Shown here: positions 8,912-18,741 of the stretch, one piece after another
Layout: every line of letters starts with the position of its first letter
Position numbering within the stretch: position 1 is the stretch's first letter
Assembly (NCBI GenBank): GCA_015345905.1
Contig: JADDTR010000024.1
Coordinates: forward strand, 352,091 to 416,090
From: Aotearoamyces nothofagi
Lineage: Eukaryota > Ascomycota > Leotiomycetes > Leotiales > Tympanidaceae
Direction of reading: 5' to 3'
Length of the DNA stretch: 64,000 bases
Notes under the pieces: generated by a model
Databases searched by the model: none
What the model saw: only the letters and a program-made list of their open reading frames with translations
Told to the model about the DNA's origin: nothing
Program-made: the position numbers and the translations under genes

Positions 8912-9673
8912 CCGTTGCCAGACTTGATATTCGCCGTCTACCCTGTCTACCGTGACCGTTTGTATACCCGCCGCCAACTTAATATCCGCCATCACCCATC
9001 GTCTCGTCCGTCATCACGTCCGCACACTTCCCTAACCCACCTTGCCCCGACACAGCCCTATAGCCCCAGCTCCACCACGCACCAGAGACCAGGCAGGCGT
9101 CTGCTAGACGTCCCGTCTGGCAAGGATGTCCGCGCCATCGCTCCATCTCCCCGTCGTCACTCTCCGAGTCTCGAGACTCGAAGCGGCTCCTCGTTTGGAG
9201 AAGCGGGAGTTCGTGCCGTGTCTCTGCAGGATCTGCTGCGGCGTTGCTGGGGTTCTGCTCCCGCTTCTACTTCTGCCAGAGAGGCCTAGGACATCGTGTT
9301 GTGTGCAGCTGCACCATCATGGGTGGCATTGTGGGAGTACCGAAGCATTTCTCTGTGGGATGTTTGCTATATAAATAATCCTTGGGGATAGGCCCAGCAA
9401 GCTCCATCTTTGGCACGGAATCAAGGTAGGCCCGCCTATTCAGTCAGTTACGCATTATCTTGTCACTATATCGTGCAGCCGCAGACAGAGGACCATTCTA
9501 GACTGTCCTACGTTAGGTTATCAATGCGTATCCATTCTCTATCCCTATGCAATGTGAGACCTGCTCTCGTGTCCTACACCCCTGTCTACCCATATTCCCC
9601 AAACTCCAGCAAGTACCTCGGCCTATATAGTACCACATGTCCAATTTCATATGCCGCCTCACACGGCCGCTCT

Positions 9674-11302
9674 TCAGTCGAGCGAGAGATCCGGCACGCT
9701 GCCCCACCACCAAGAGTCGAGTCTCGCGAGGCCAGCATCCTCCTCCCTAGCCGTGGCGCGTCGGTCGGCGGCCGGGATTCTCTTGCGGCGAACCGCAGCG
9801 ACAGCTTGCACGCGCGGACTGCCGAAGCGGAAGAGGGTGTAGGCGGTGGACTCGTGCGTCTCGGGAGAGACTTCCGAGGCAGCCGGAGACCCGGGCTCGG
9901 CTGGAGGGAAGAAGGATCCCGGGGTTTTGGGCTCTGCTATGTCTCCGGCCGTGACGGTCCTGGCGGAGGCACCCCGAATGGTTCCCAGCTCGAAGAGGCC
10001 ATGGAGAGTTGGCGTGGGTGGGATTTCAGCGATGTGGTAGGCTCCTTGAGGGGCCGCTTCGACTCGGTTAGGAAACCGTGGCTGAAGGAGCTCGTTTGAC
10101 CTCGCGGAGAGCTCGTGAGCCCGCACCTCTGTGGCGACGCTGGGACGGGCTCTCGCTGAGCTCTGGACGAGGCTCGGGCTAGGTGGCTTCGCATCTGAGA
10201 CGGGAAGTTCGGCTGGCATGATCACTGCGGCAGTGTCTTGTTGCTCGTCTGGGGAGATGCAACCAGGGGTGCTTCGCAGATTCTGGATTGTTTGCTGCAG
10301 CTCCGAGACCTTTTGCTGCAGAGCCTGATTCTCTTTGCTCAGATCCTGATATAGCACGCTGTCATGGTCGGACCCGATTTGAGACTGCCAGAGTTCTTGT
10401 CGGAGGTGGAAGATCTCGGTGTCGAGTACCATGCCTCTGTTGATCTCGTGCTCTAGTCTCTGTCCGCGAGTGGTCGCCTGTAGCTGCAATTCTGCGATCT
10501 GGTTCTGGAGACTCGATACTTCTTCGTTGTGGGTTTGTTGGAAGTGTTGGAAGTATTGCAGCCTTTCTCCGAGCTTAACGCAGCGACGGTGCTCCAACTC
10601 ATATTCTGAACGCCACCCTCTATCTACCGTTAGGTGCCGTTCCCTTACTCTGGCTACGGTCGAGTGCACGCGAGAGACATTTGATGTATTTGGTGCATTT
10701 GTTGGTGCGGAGGCGCTATCTGGTGGCGTTAATGTAATTAACGGGATAGGAACCGTGCGAGAGGAGAGAGCAGCACGGGTGCTGTGTGATCGCGCGCGCG
10801 GCAAGTCCGATTTTACGACGGTGCTATTTGATTGTATATGTGGCGGTCCTACAAGAACCTGTGAGCGGCGACCCTGGTAGGTAGAGGAGCGGCCGAGTGG
10901 CTGATGCGGCAAACCGTCGAGGACTTTGACTGGGTCATATGGCTGTGATATTTGGGGGCGCTTGCGTAACTCACCGATTCTCTTCGAGATTACCTTGCTC
11001 AAGTGACGGAATCGGAATCGGCGAGTCGACTGCCGGATCTCCTCCTCTCGCGGGTCTGCAGCCATCGGAAGAAGTCGAAGTTGTTCACAGCCCTGCATAA
11101 GAAAGCCGTCTCTGACTGTGCTCCTTCTATTAACTGCCCGGGTTAGGGCTGTGGATGCCCCCTCTGTTGGAGTCGCCAGCGACCTTACAGTACAGAGGAT
11201 TTCTTTTTTCGGGGAAGGTTTACCAGAAAAGGCTGCCATGCGTCTAAGGCCCCGAGAGCTTCGACGCTCTATAAGATCTCGTTTTCCACAGGATGCAAGC
11301 AT
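9674..11302 (-). CDS. Coiled-coil protein of unknown function
   Basis: Single long frame, 542 residues; not recognised. The N-terminus is basic (residues 1-110, many Arg/Lys). Near residues 112-125 lies ISQPYDPVKV, resembling the first half of a CRIB (Cdc42/Rac-binding) motif of Cla4/Ste20 kinases, but the His-x2-His-Val-Gly half is missing. Residues about 235-365 are a coiled coil rich in Gln/Glu/Leu heptads (EVSSLQNQIAELQLQ, ENQALQQKVSELQQTIQNL). The C-terminal 170 residues are Pro/Ser/Ala-rich, end in a basic patch (AVRRKRIPAADRR) and SWWWGSVPDLSLD. Third-position GC rises toward the 3' end. The start could be a downstream Met (Met22 or Met81). A Rho-GTPase or cytoskeletal scaffold is possible but unproven. 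Confidence 0.65.
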   Translation of the reverse strand: MLASCGKRDLIERRSSRGLRRMAAFSGKPSPKKEILCTVRSLATPTEGASTALTRAVNRRSTVRDGFLMQGCEQLRLLPMAADPREEEIRQSTRRFRFRHLSKVISKRIGELRKRPQISQPYDPVKVLDGLPHQPLGRSSTYQGRRSQVLVGPPHIQSNSTVVKSDLPRARSHSTRAALSSRTVPIPLITLTPPDSASAPTNAPNTSNVSRVHSTVARVRERHLTVDRGWRSEYELEHRRCVKLGERLQYFQHFQQTHNEEVSSLQNQIAELQLQATTRGQRLEHEINRGMVLDTEIFHLRQELWQSQIGSDHDSVLYQDLSKENQALQQKVSELQQTIQNLRSTPGCISPDEQQDTAAVIMPAELPVSDAKPPSPSLVQSSARARPSVATEVRAHELSARSNELLQPRFPNRVEAAPQGAYHIAEIPPTPTLHGLFELGTIRGASARTVTAGDIAEPKTPGSFFPPAEPGSPAASEVSPETHESTAYTLFRFGSPRVQAVAAVRRKRIPAADRRATAREEDAGLARLDSWWWGSVPDLSLD

Positions 11303-11820
11303 TATCGAATCGTGCAGTTGGAGAGCTGGGTACGATTCGATAGCAAGCCCTTGGTGGATATTGTTGATGAGAAAGGAACAAACTCACTGGTAGCGAAAAC
11401 CTTTCCCAAGGGTCAGGTCAAAATATAAATACTTAGTTATGGTGCTGTTCACCAAGAACAATGCTGTTGTTTACGCTGTTTACCCCCTTTGTCTGATTTC
11501 TTTCACCCGCGTGAACAGCCTCTTTAGGCATCATGCAATTTTCTTTGCAACACCTGGCTCAAACAATGAACTTGCGAAAATGAAGCTTCTTTATAGATAC
11601 TGAGAACTTCCAAAAGAAAATCTTACATTTCATGAGTAGATTCCGAGGATACTATTGCACCATGTTGCCTATGCGAAAGGAAATCGAGCATTAAAGCGCT
11701 GGCAGGTCACAGCATCTCACTTTTAGGCTACAGTAATCATACAATTGTATGAGATAGCTGCTTGATTAGTAAAGTTGTAGCAAGATGATATAGCATTACT
11801 CGGCGTCCATCCCTTCTTGC
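11303..11820. other. Intergenic, AT-rich
   Basis: Between the 5' end of the coiled-coil gene and the 3' end of the Hei10 homologue, both on the minus strand. It should hold the coiled-coil promoter. I see no gene or repeat. Confidence 0.6.
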
Positions 11821-13288
11821 TCAATAATATCCACTGCCGTTGTTGGGCGTATTATTTCCTGGTGCAGGACCGAAGGTTTGCGGTTGACCGCCGATGAAAG
11901 ATGGACTCGGTCTTTGTGCAACTTGTTTCAATATAATCATGAGCGGCGAATATATGTGAGTGTATTGTAACATACCTCTAGATCTTATCTGGGGCCTGGT
12001 ACCGCTCCCGCTTTGAGCCGCCCCTGATGGATGGCTAACTTTAAGTCCTGCACTCATGCCATATCCCGCAAAGCCACTTCCATTAGCAATATTTGCATTT
12101 ACACTTGTAAGTGGCGACCGACGATGTGTCTCTTGGCGGTGTGGCAAAGGTGTTGCTATAGATCGGCCACCTTGCAACTTTGAAAGTCCAATTCCCATGT
12201 TTACAGCACTTGCAAGACGGTGTCGATGGCTAGAAGGAGTTTGCATGTAATCCCTTTCTGTAGTATTTCTGAGCCTATTATCGACGGTAGCGAAAACATG
12301 AAGGCACTTACGATGCGTAGCCTCCTGGCCGCTCATACCGTTCCATCCATCAATACTATCATTTCCCAGGGGAGCAGCTGCAGATGTCGTGCCACCATTT
12401 GCCATATTGAAGACAGGCGATTGCATAGAATTACCTGATGTCTGAGACAAAACTCGCTGCCGCTGCTGCTGCAGGTTTGGGTTTCCTGTATGGTCACCAA
12501 AGCGATCACCTGCCGCCGAGGCTTGAATGGTGTATTCGACTGCGTCTGAGGCAGCGTTTTGGACTTGGCCCAGCATAGCTCGACGTTTGAGTTTGTCGTA
12601 GAGTTCTTGGGTCTGCATATTCTTGCGGGTCCTCTCCCGTAAAGCCTGCAAAAGCTCTTCATTCTTTCGGTGTAAATTGTCTTGGTCGACGTGCATATCT
12701 CAATATTCTGTCAGCTAAATATGCAAGGCACAGAGCCCAGAGGAACAGACTAGCCAGCTTATCACGGAGACTCGATATCTCATTGTTGGCATCATGAATG
12801 ACCTTGTCCATTTGCGAGTTGAGAGTCGAATACTTGTCAGTCAGAGTTCTTGCCAGGTAGTCCTGATATACTCTAGCACTGTCAGACCTATGCCCACAAT
12901 GATCTTGGACAATTTGTACATTTCTTGTGCCGTTTGGTATGCCCAAAAGCTTAAGGCCCTTCCAGCACACTCCATGACAATATTTGGGCTGAGACCACTC
13001 AAAACGCTTGTCTTGTAGTCCTCTGTAGGATTGAGGTTAGCAATTACAGCATCGTCTGGATTCAGCAGATGTGCATCACAGGCAGGGCATATTGGCCTCT
13101 GTCCATCGGGAGGATTGGATAATCGCAGACGGTTGGAGCATTCAATACAGAAGATATGACTGCGAGCAGTCAACAAAAGAAGGGCTGCGTTTGTAAGACA
13201 CGCTCCTATACCTGCACGTCGTAACAACAGCGTGGTCATTGAGCTCTTTGCGACACTTCAAGGAGTTACATCGCAGGCTATGCTCCAT
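11821..13288 (-). CDS. HEI10: Hei10/CCNB1IP1-type meiotic RING protein
   Basis: Six exons rebuilt: 13288-13212, 13159-12920, 12872-12751, 12698-12312, 12257-11976, 11921-11821 (402 residues). Introns are 52, 47, 52, 54 and 54 nt. The protein starts MEHSLRCNSLKCRKEL and carries a RING with C7, C12, C25, H27, C30, C33, C50, C53. It continues LNPTEDYKTSVLSGLSPNIV and ALSFWAYQTAQEIVYQDY, matching human CCNB1IP1 (LSPSEEYK...VLAGLRPEIV...ALAFWTYQ...YQEY). A coiled coil follows (about residues 108-185), then a Ser/Gly/Gln-rich tail. Hei10 proteins are E3 ligases that mark crossover sites on the synaptonemal complex. The last two introns (54 nt each, donors GTAAGT and GTATGT) contain no in-frame stop. 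Intron 3 has a weak donor (GTCTGT). Confidence 0.9.
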
Positions 13289-14237
13289 ATTGACGTCAGA
13301 GCCAGAGAGAAGGTTTGAAATAAATTCGAGTTTCGTTATCTGGTGGTTGAAGCTCGCAGAGTCCCGAAGTGAAGCCTCCCGTGCATTCTATATCTCGGGG
13401 AGCGGCCGCTAGTGTCTAGATGGAAGACAATACATTCGAGCTTCAAAGAGCGAGTTAAGGCACAGAACATATACTTACAATTGATTCCATTCAGCTATGG
13501 AGGTGGCTTATGCTGAATTTTCAAAAACAATTCTGGCTCTCTATTCAGGAGAGAAAAGGGCCATGTTATTAATTTACTAACAGCCTCCCGCAAGTTGTAC
13601 TTGTACTGTATTACGTGGGCGATTTATAAGAATTAAAATAGGCCCATATAAAAACTAGGCGCCGGATCCATGAGTGGAAGCCGAGATCCGCCGGGTAAAT
13701 CGCAAGTTCGCAACCAACTTCAGCCTATTCTACCATGGCAATACCACGCTATACTTAATGTAAAGATACTCAAGCTTTTGATACTGTGCTGCTGCGCTGC
13801 GTTGGGTTATGCTGGCTGAGAAGAGACCCTTGATGTTGCTAAAAAGAAAAGCTACACTATAACCCTGTATCTTTACCGGCACAGAATATGTCCGTCCGGG
13901 GAAATTCAGCTTGGGCCACTTCTGGCCTGGCAGTGTGTGAGGAAGATCGAGATGATCCGGGGCATTTACGGAGGACTGTGTACGGGTCACGGGCGTAACG
14001 ATGAGAGATATGATAGGCGCGATATGCTGTTTGATGGACTTCTAGATAATATAGTCATTATAATCATGACAGAACTCCTACGAGGTGCCTTTTTGAGGCA
14101 TTGTCATTAGCGCCAAGGCTCTCTCGGTAGTACAGAATCGACACTGCTTCAACAATTATGACCTCCTTTTCCCAGTGCCATGCAATGCTCCCTAAAATAT
14201 CCCCGAACGCCATCTATAATGCAAGCCATTTCTCTAC
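13289..14237. other. Intergenic; Hei10 leader and promoter
   Basis: On the minus strand a donor GTAAGTATATG near 13476 and an acceptor CCATCTAG near 13417 frame a likely 5' leader intron of the Hei10 gene. An 86-codon minus frame at 13730-13990 resembles no family I know. The rest is AT-rich without visible repeats. Confidence 0.5.
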
Positions 14238-16029
14238 TTAAATTCTAAGGATCTGCGTCCTACTCGTAATACCATCAAATATACAGGCATTTTCAATCGG
14301 AATGTACTGCTTCGTTATGATTTTGATGATCTCTTGCGATACCATGCCTCCTGTAAAAGCTGAAGTGTTGTGCAATTCACCACCTCTAGCCCTAGCAACT
14401 TCCTTGACAGCCTGGAGGATCCGTTCGTCTTCGATTGCATATCCTATGACTTTTGTGATCTCATTAATGATTTCCATTTGAGATCCAGAAGGCGTCTGCT
14501 CGCTCGCCTTCATTGCCAGATAAATGGGGATGAGTGTGGGGCTAAGCGCAAATTCTGCATTCAGCTCGGCATCTGTGTGGTAGTCAGTCCAGCTCAATAT
14601 TAGCAGAGCGGATAGCATACCAGCGAGAGCCTTTATATCAATAGGGCTTCTGCTACTCCCTTTAATGAGCTTGATAAATGCAGCATTCTTGCAGTAGGTT
14701 TCTACTTCTTGAATATTAACATTAGCTCCTAGGGGATTGCCTTGAATGGCCTCTACAATCTCTGCGACATCCTCGCGGGCCTTCTTCTTGTAGATATTTT
14801 GTAGTCGGACGTACACGTCGGATTGTGCTTTCATATCAGGTACTGAACCAGGTAAAGGAAGAGCATTATGCCTGGCATAAAACGATTTCACTGCATCAGT
14901 TATGATCCAGAAACTTGATTTCGCTTCTTTCTATTTAAAAAGAGACAGTTAGGCAAGCAATTCGCAAGGACTGTATCGACTTACTGGATCTGGTGAGTAG
15001 GAAAAAATCTCTCTGACAGAGCTGCTAATACTTGGTGCGCTTATTGTCTTTAGGACAGCGGCGACGGCTTCATCGTAATTCTCTTCTCCACCTTCTGGAT
15101 TGTCCGTTCGCGCTCCCTCAGCAACCATCTTCCTAAAAGCTACCTTTTCTGCGTAACTCTGTGGCGGGCTTCCTCCGTGGTCCATCTTCCATTCGTCTAG
15201 ATAATGCAGAAGGAGGACTGAATAAGGGATATGGCCGTGCTCGTGGGGGCTCAGTCTATCAATGTCTGCCGTCAATGTCTTCGCAAAATTGGTCAGTTCC
15301 GGCCAAGGACATAGGAGGCGTAGATCCGTAGTAGCCGTTGTATCAGGGTGTGTATCGACAATTGGGAATGCTACGGGAAGCTTGATGTGGAAGTAGGAGT
15401 AGAAGCCAACAGAATGGATGGAGACCACAGGAGTATTATGCTGCCAAGAGTATTCTTCCACCTCTGTTAGTATCGCTTGGTCGATAGGTACTGTGTACAA
15501 AATAAGTGTGTAGTGAACATTGCTGTCCAAGATTCCGTGTGCTTGGTCTCCCTATAACGAGATTGAGCATTAGTCTCCACCAAGTCAGTAAGCATCTACC
15601 ATAGTGCACACCTTTCCTGGTCTATGCCATTGTCCTTTAACATCTGGATTTAGCTCTTTTAGAAGCTCTGTGGCGCACTGCGCTCGAGGCTTTCCGAGAC
15701 TTTGCTCATCAAGGAAGAAGTTGACTCCAAGATCAGCCTCCTGAACTATGGCATCATCTACGATAGTAAACTGCCCGATGCCTATTTCGAGCATTAGCTA
15801 GGTGCAGGGGCACGTTAGTTACTAGGGATAACAAACCAGGCAAGACAAGATTCTTCAAGGTTTCGACGCCTACTGTGCCGGAGCCAGAATTCAACAGGAG
15901 GATATGGGCATCTTCCAGAGCTTGCTGTCCGTTTGCTGCCCATAACCGAAGTTGTCGATCATACTTCTTCTCCTTGTCCGATGGTCCACGTAAGATCGGA
16001 GAAGTTTGGTGTCCAACAACTTTGGTCAT
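14238..16029 (-). CDS. ULA1: NEDD8-activating enzyme regulatory subunit Ula1 (APPBP1/NAE1)
   Basis: Four exons: 16029-15837, 15781-15612, 15551-14985, 14930-14238 (540 residues, usual length). It starts [20 protein letters not shown], then [20 protein letters not shown] (ubiquitin-like E1 N-terminus), the nucleotide-fold segment [20 protein letters not shown] and [10 protein letters not shown], which is restored only when 15836-15782 is removed. The C-terminal exon has [36 protein letters not shown] and [19 protein letters not shown], typical of APPBP1. This subunit lacks the catalytic Cys; with Uba3 it forms the E1 that charges Rub1/NEDD8 for cullin activation. Intron 1 uses donor GTTTGT and a GCTAATG branch site; introns 2 and 3 use GTGTGC and GTAAGT. 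An upstream in-frame Met at 16146 is possible. Divergent from RKI1. Confidence 0.92.
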
Positions 16030-16529
16030 CTTTGCTGCGAAACAGCGTGCCACGAAGGAGCAGATGTTGGGAAACTGGTCGACAATAGCTCTTTGATGTT
16101 TTGGTGTCTGACAGAACGTTAGAAGCTTATCTAATCTTAGCGCCAAATTTTGGAAGCGAGCCGTGGATTGATAACAACCTCGACGACCTTACCCGGTGGC
16201 AGCGTCGGATGTCATCTGATACTCCACTGTGGTCTGGAATCTGGTGCTTTCCACCTCTTCCGAGGACATATGGAACCACATGACTAGTCATACATTGCAT
16301 CAATTGATTTTTAAAGCACATTTTCCCCTATTCTTTACACAGAAGCAAGTCTCTTCAACATTTTTCACGCACTCGAGCATATCAATTAGACGTCAACCCT
16401 TTCACAGTCCAGCCAGAGTGTCTGCCATCTCCACTAAGGTGCGTTGAATCAGGATTTGCACACTTGAAATATGGGACTAATCGATGATAGTCATCAACAT
16501 ACTGGCCAAGTAGTCGAGCCATATCCTCA
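16030..16529. promoter_or_regulatory. Divergent promoter region between ULA1 and RKI1
   Basis: About 500 bp between the two start codons. It must serve both genes. The codons just upstream of each start are open, so exact starts remain open to doubt. No repeat seen. Confidence 0.55.
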
Positions 16530-17473
16530 ATGGCTACCGCGAACCTCTCACCTGTCGAAGCTTCAAAACGCAGAGCCGCTTATAAGGCAGTCGAGGACCA
16601 CTTTGATCCTAATTTCCGTTATATTGGTATCGGGTCTGGTAGCACCGTGGTTTACGTCGTTCAAGCCATTGCTGACCGCGGTCGGGATGTCACCTCCAAG
16701 ATGGTCTTCGTGCCAACAGGTGATCAGTCGAAGCAATTGATTATCGAAGCAGGTCTTCCACTAGGCAGCATTGATTCTTTGCCTCTCGTCGATGAAAAAC
16801 CAGCTGCAGGCCGGCAAGATATTAGCCTGATAGGCAAGCGCCAGAGTCTTGATGTTGCATTCGACGGTGCAGATGAGATTGATGAGGACTTGAACCTTAT
16901 TAAGGGTGGTGGAGCTTGTTTGTTCCAGGAGAAGTTGGTGGCCATAAACGCAAAGAAATTTGTCTGTGTCGCAGGTATGCTGTTGGGAAATGCCCTCGAA
17001 GTTTTAGCCTACTAACCAATTTAGACTTCCGGAAGCTTCAACCGCGTCTTCTGACGGGATGGAAGGCGATACCTATCGAGATTGCGCCACTCGCAGCAGC
17101 ACATGTCAAGCGGACCCTCATCACACTCGGTTCCCTTGACCCAAAGATCCGGCAAGGTGGTAGCGCAAAAGCTGGCCCAGTTGTAACAGACAATGGAATG
17201 TGGATCATTGACGCACCTTTCCCACCATTGAAGATCCCATCAGACCTGAAGAATGGTGACAAGGGCGATGGCAAGAATGGAACATGGGAGGTAGATGCTT
17301 TGGGACGAAGACTAAAGGCAACTGTTGGTATATTAGACGTCGGTCTCTTCCACGGGAGAAACGGCATCCAAGTTGCTGCGTCGGGCGAAGAAAGCGGCGG
17401 ACAGAAACCAGTAGCTGCCTACTTTGGCATGGAGAATGGAGAAGTAGAGGTCAGATGGGCTAAAGGTTTATAG
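16530..17473 (+). CDS. RKI1: Ribose-5-phosphate isomerase A
   Basis: Two exons, 16530-16974 and 17025-17473, joined across a 50-nt intron (GTATGC...CTACTAACC...TTTAG); 297 residues. It interconverts ribose-5-phosphate and ribulose-5-phosphate in the non-oxidative pentose phosphate pathway (cytosol). Family motifs: GIGSGSTVVYVV from residue 33, phosphate/active-site loop FDGADEID from residue 111, KGGGACLFQEKLV from residue 125 (conserved acidic and Lys residues intact), and TDNGMWIIDAPF in exon 2. The C-terminus has a fungal insertion (GDKGDGKNGTWEVDALGRRL) before the conserved GILDVGLFHG. Confidence 0.96.
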
Positions 17474-18393
17474 ACTACCAAGTCGAGGCCCTGAGACTTG
17501 CGGGGCGTAATGAACTTCAGGCATTCCACATCCTAGAAATCTCGAGAAACTCTGGTTCAAATAGATGGATAGAATAGCTACAGGAGCGTATTAAGCAACT
17601 ATGTCACATTTAAAATATATTGTCCTAGTTGAAAGCACAAGTGCTTTTATAGGTTCAGACGACTTGTTGCCCTCTTGAATGTAAGTGGCCTCTCGCTCTA
17701 TAGAAATCTCGACTTCTCAATTTTAAGCACGTGAGCGAGTTGGGCGAGACCAGTACGTGCACCAGTACGTGCACCTAGTCATATCTCAACTAGTCCAGTT
17801 CATTATACTCTAACTGTCAGTACCGACGACAGGCCGCCAGCGAGTTACACCTACAACCCAGGTATCCTACCACCACCACACCCTCGTCAATCCTTCCAAC
17901 CGCATCATTCAGCAACCTCACACACCGCCTCCTTCCTCTGCAAATTTAAAAAAAACGTGGGCCGGGCTGCGCTATGGGACGTGGCGCTGGCGATCGTCGT
18001 CGGTACGGCAGTGCGAGGATACACACAATGTCTTTGTATGACGGCAAATTTAATGGAGCGCCTCGTTATGGACATGCAGTTTGTCAAGAGACGATTTGCT
18101 GCCGCGGCACTTGTAAGGGCTCTGCGGAGGATGGAGCAGGACAACAGCCGGGTTACGTATGTTTGCCTGGGAGGAGCAAGCTTCCTATGGCACGGCATGG
18201 GAAGCATTGAGATTCGGGCATGAAAAGGTATCATAGACTTTTGTTTTATATTAAACCATAACAGGAAATCATTTTAGCTTTTCTTCAACTCCATGTCATA
18301 CAAGCCCTTATCACGTACGCCTTTCAGAGGGGATTCTCCACCTAGTGATGACCAGCTACGCCGTCCAAGACCTAGCACCGTACCGTCTCTATC
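17474..18393. other. Intergenic
   Basis: Downstream of RKI1 and downstream of the small minus-strand gene. A direct repeat of AGTACGTGCACC lies near 17752-17774. Short open frames at 17905-18234 overlap on both strands and show no coding signal. No gene supported. Confidence 0.6.
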
Positions 18394-18741
18394 CTACCCC
18401 GCCAGCTGGTTCTCGATGACACGCAGCTTCTCTCTCATCTCGGCTTCGTGGGCTCGTATGCTCTCGGTGATGCGGGGACTCGCTTGTCCCACGGCGAAGC
18501 GCTCGTGTGTTTGTGCTTGTTGGAGAGAAGCATTGAGCGAGAACTGTCTGTCCATGACATTGTTCGCGGCATCGGGGTGTTGAAAAGGGATTTTATTCTT
18601 CCCAGAACTGCGTGAGGGAGAGCGGTAAGCAAGAGGGATGGAGAGTTAGATGGGGAGGCTGTTTGTAGGGAATTAGCTCATCACTTACAGCGGCGTAGAG
18701 CCATTCACGGCCTGGTGAGACAGGTTTGATGGAGCGGACAT
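18394..18741 (-). CDS. Small spliced gene, 88-residue protein of unknown function
   Basis: Exon 1 at 18741-18689 (53 nt) starts MSAPSNLSHQAVNGSTP. A strong donor GTAAGT at 18688 and a pyrimidine-rich acceptor ending CTCACGCAG at 18608 define an 81-nt intron. Exon 2 is 18607-18394 and ends at TAG. The splice is in frame (phase 2) only for this reading; the longer open frame from ATG 18793 would hit a stop just after the same splice. The product is hydrophilic, with a Gln/Asn-rich middle (VMDRQFSLNASLQQAQTHER) and a C-terminal helix likely to form a coiled coil (ESIRAHEAEMREKLRVIENQ). No family recognised; a small subunit of a larger complex is a reasonable guess only. Confidence 0.6.

Larger units (their letters stand above)
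6361..9673. other. Intergenic, repeat-rich spacer
   Basis: Lies between the apyrase 5' end and the 3' end of the coiled-coil gene. I found no convincing gene. It holds a GA tract (6486-6514), a 10-bp repeat (6651-6680), a 33-bp minisatellite (6844-6942 with decayed flanks), GATA repeats (7345-7430), 9-bp repeats (7597-7622 and 7732-7758), a decayed about 20-bp repeat (8259-8356) and a 47-bp tandem repeat (8771-8911). Open frames of 120-216 codons at 6652-7369 are products of the minisatellite. Confidence 0.7.

Noticed and set aside
15585-15794. Separate 69-codon gene starting MLEIGIGQF
   Set aside because: It is exon 2 of ULA1 read through its upstream intron; splicing at 15782 restores the conserved LPGIGQF.
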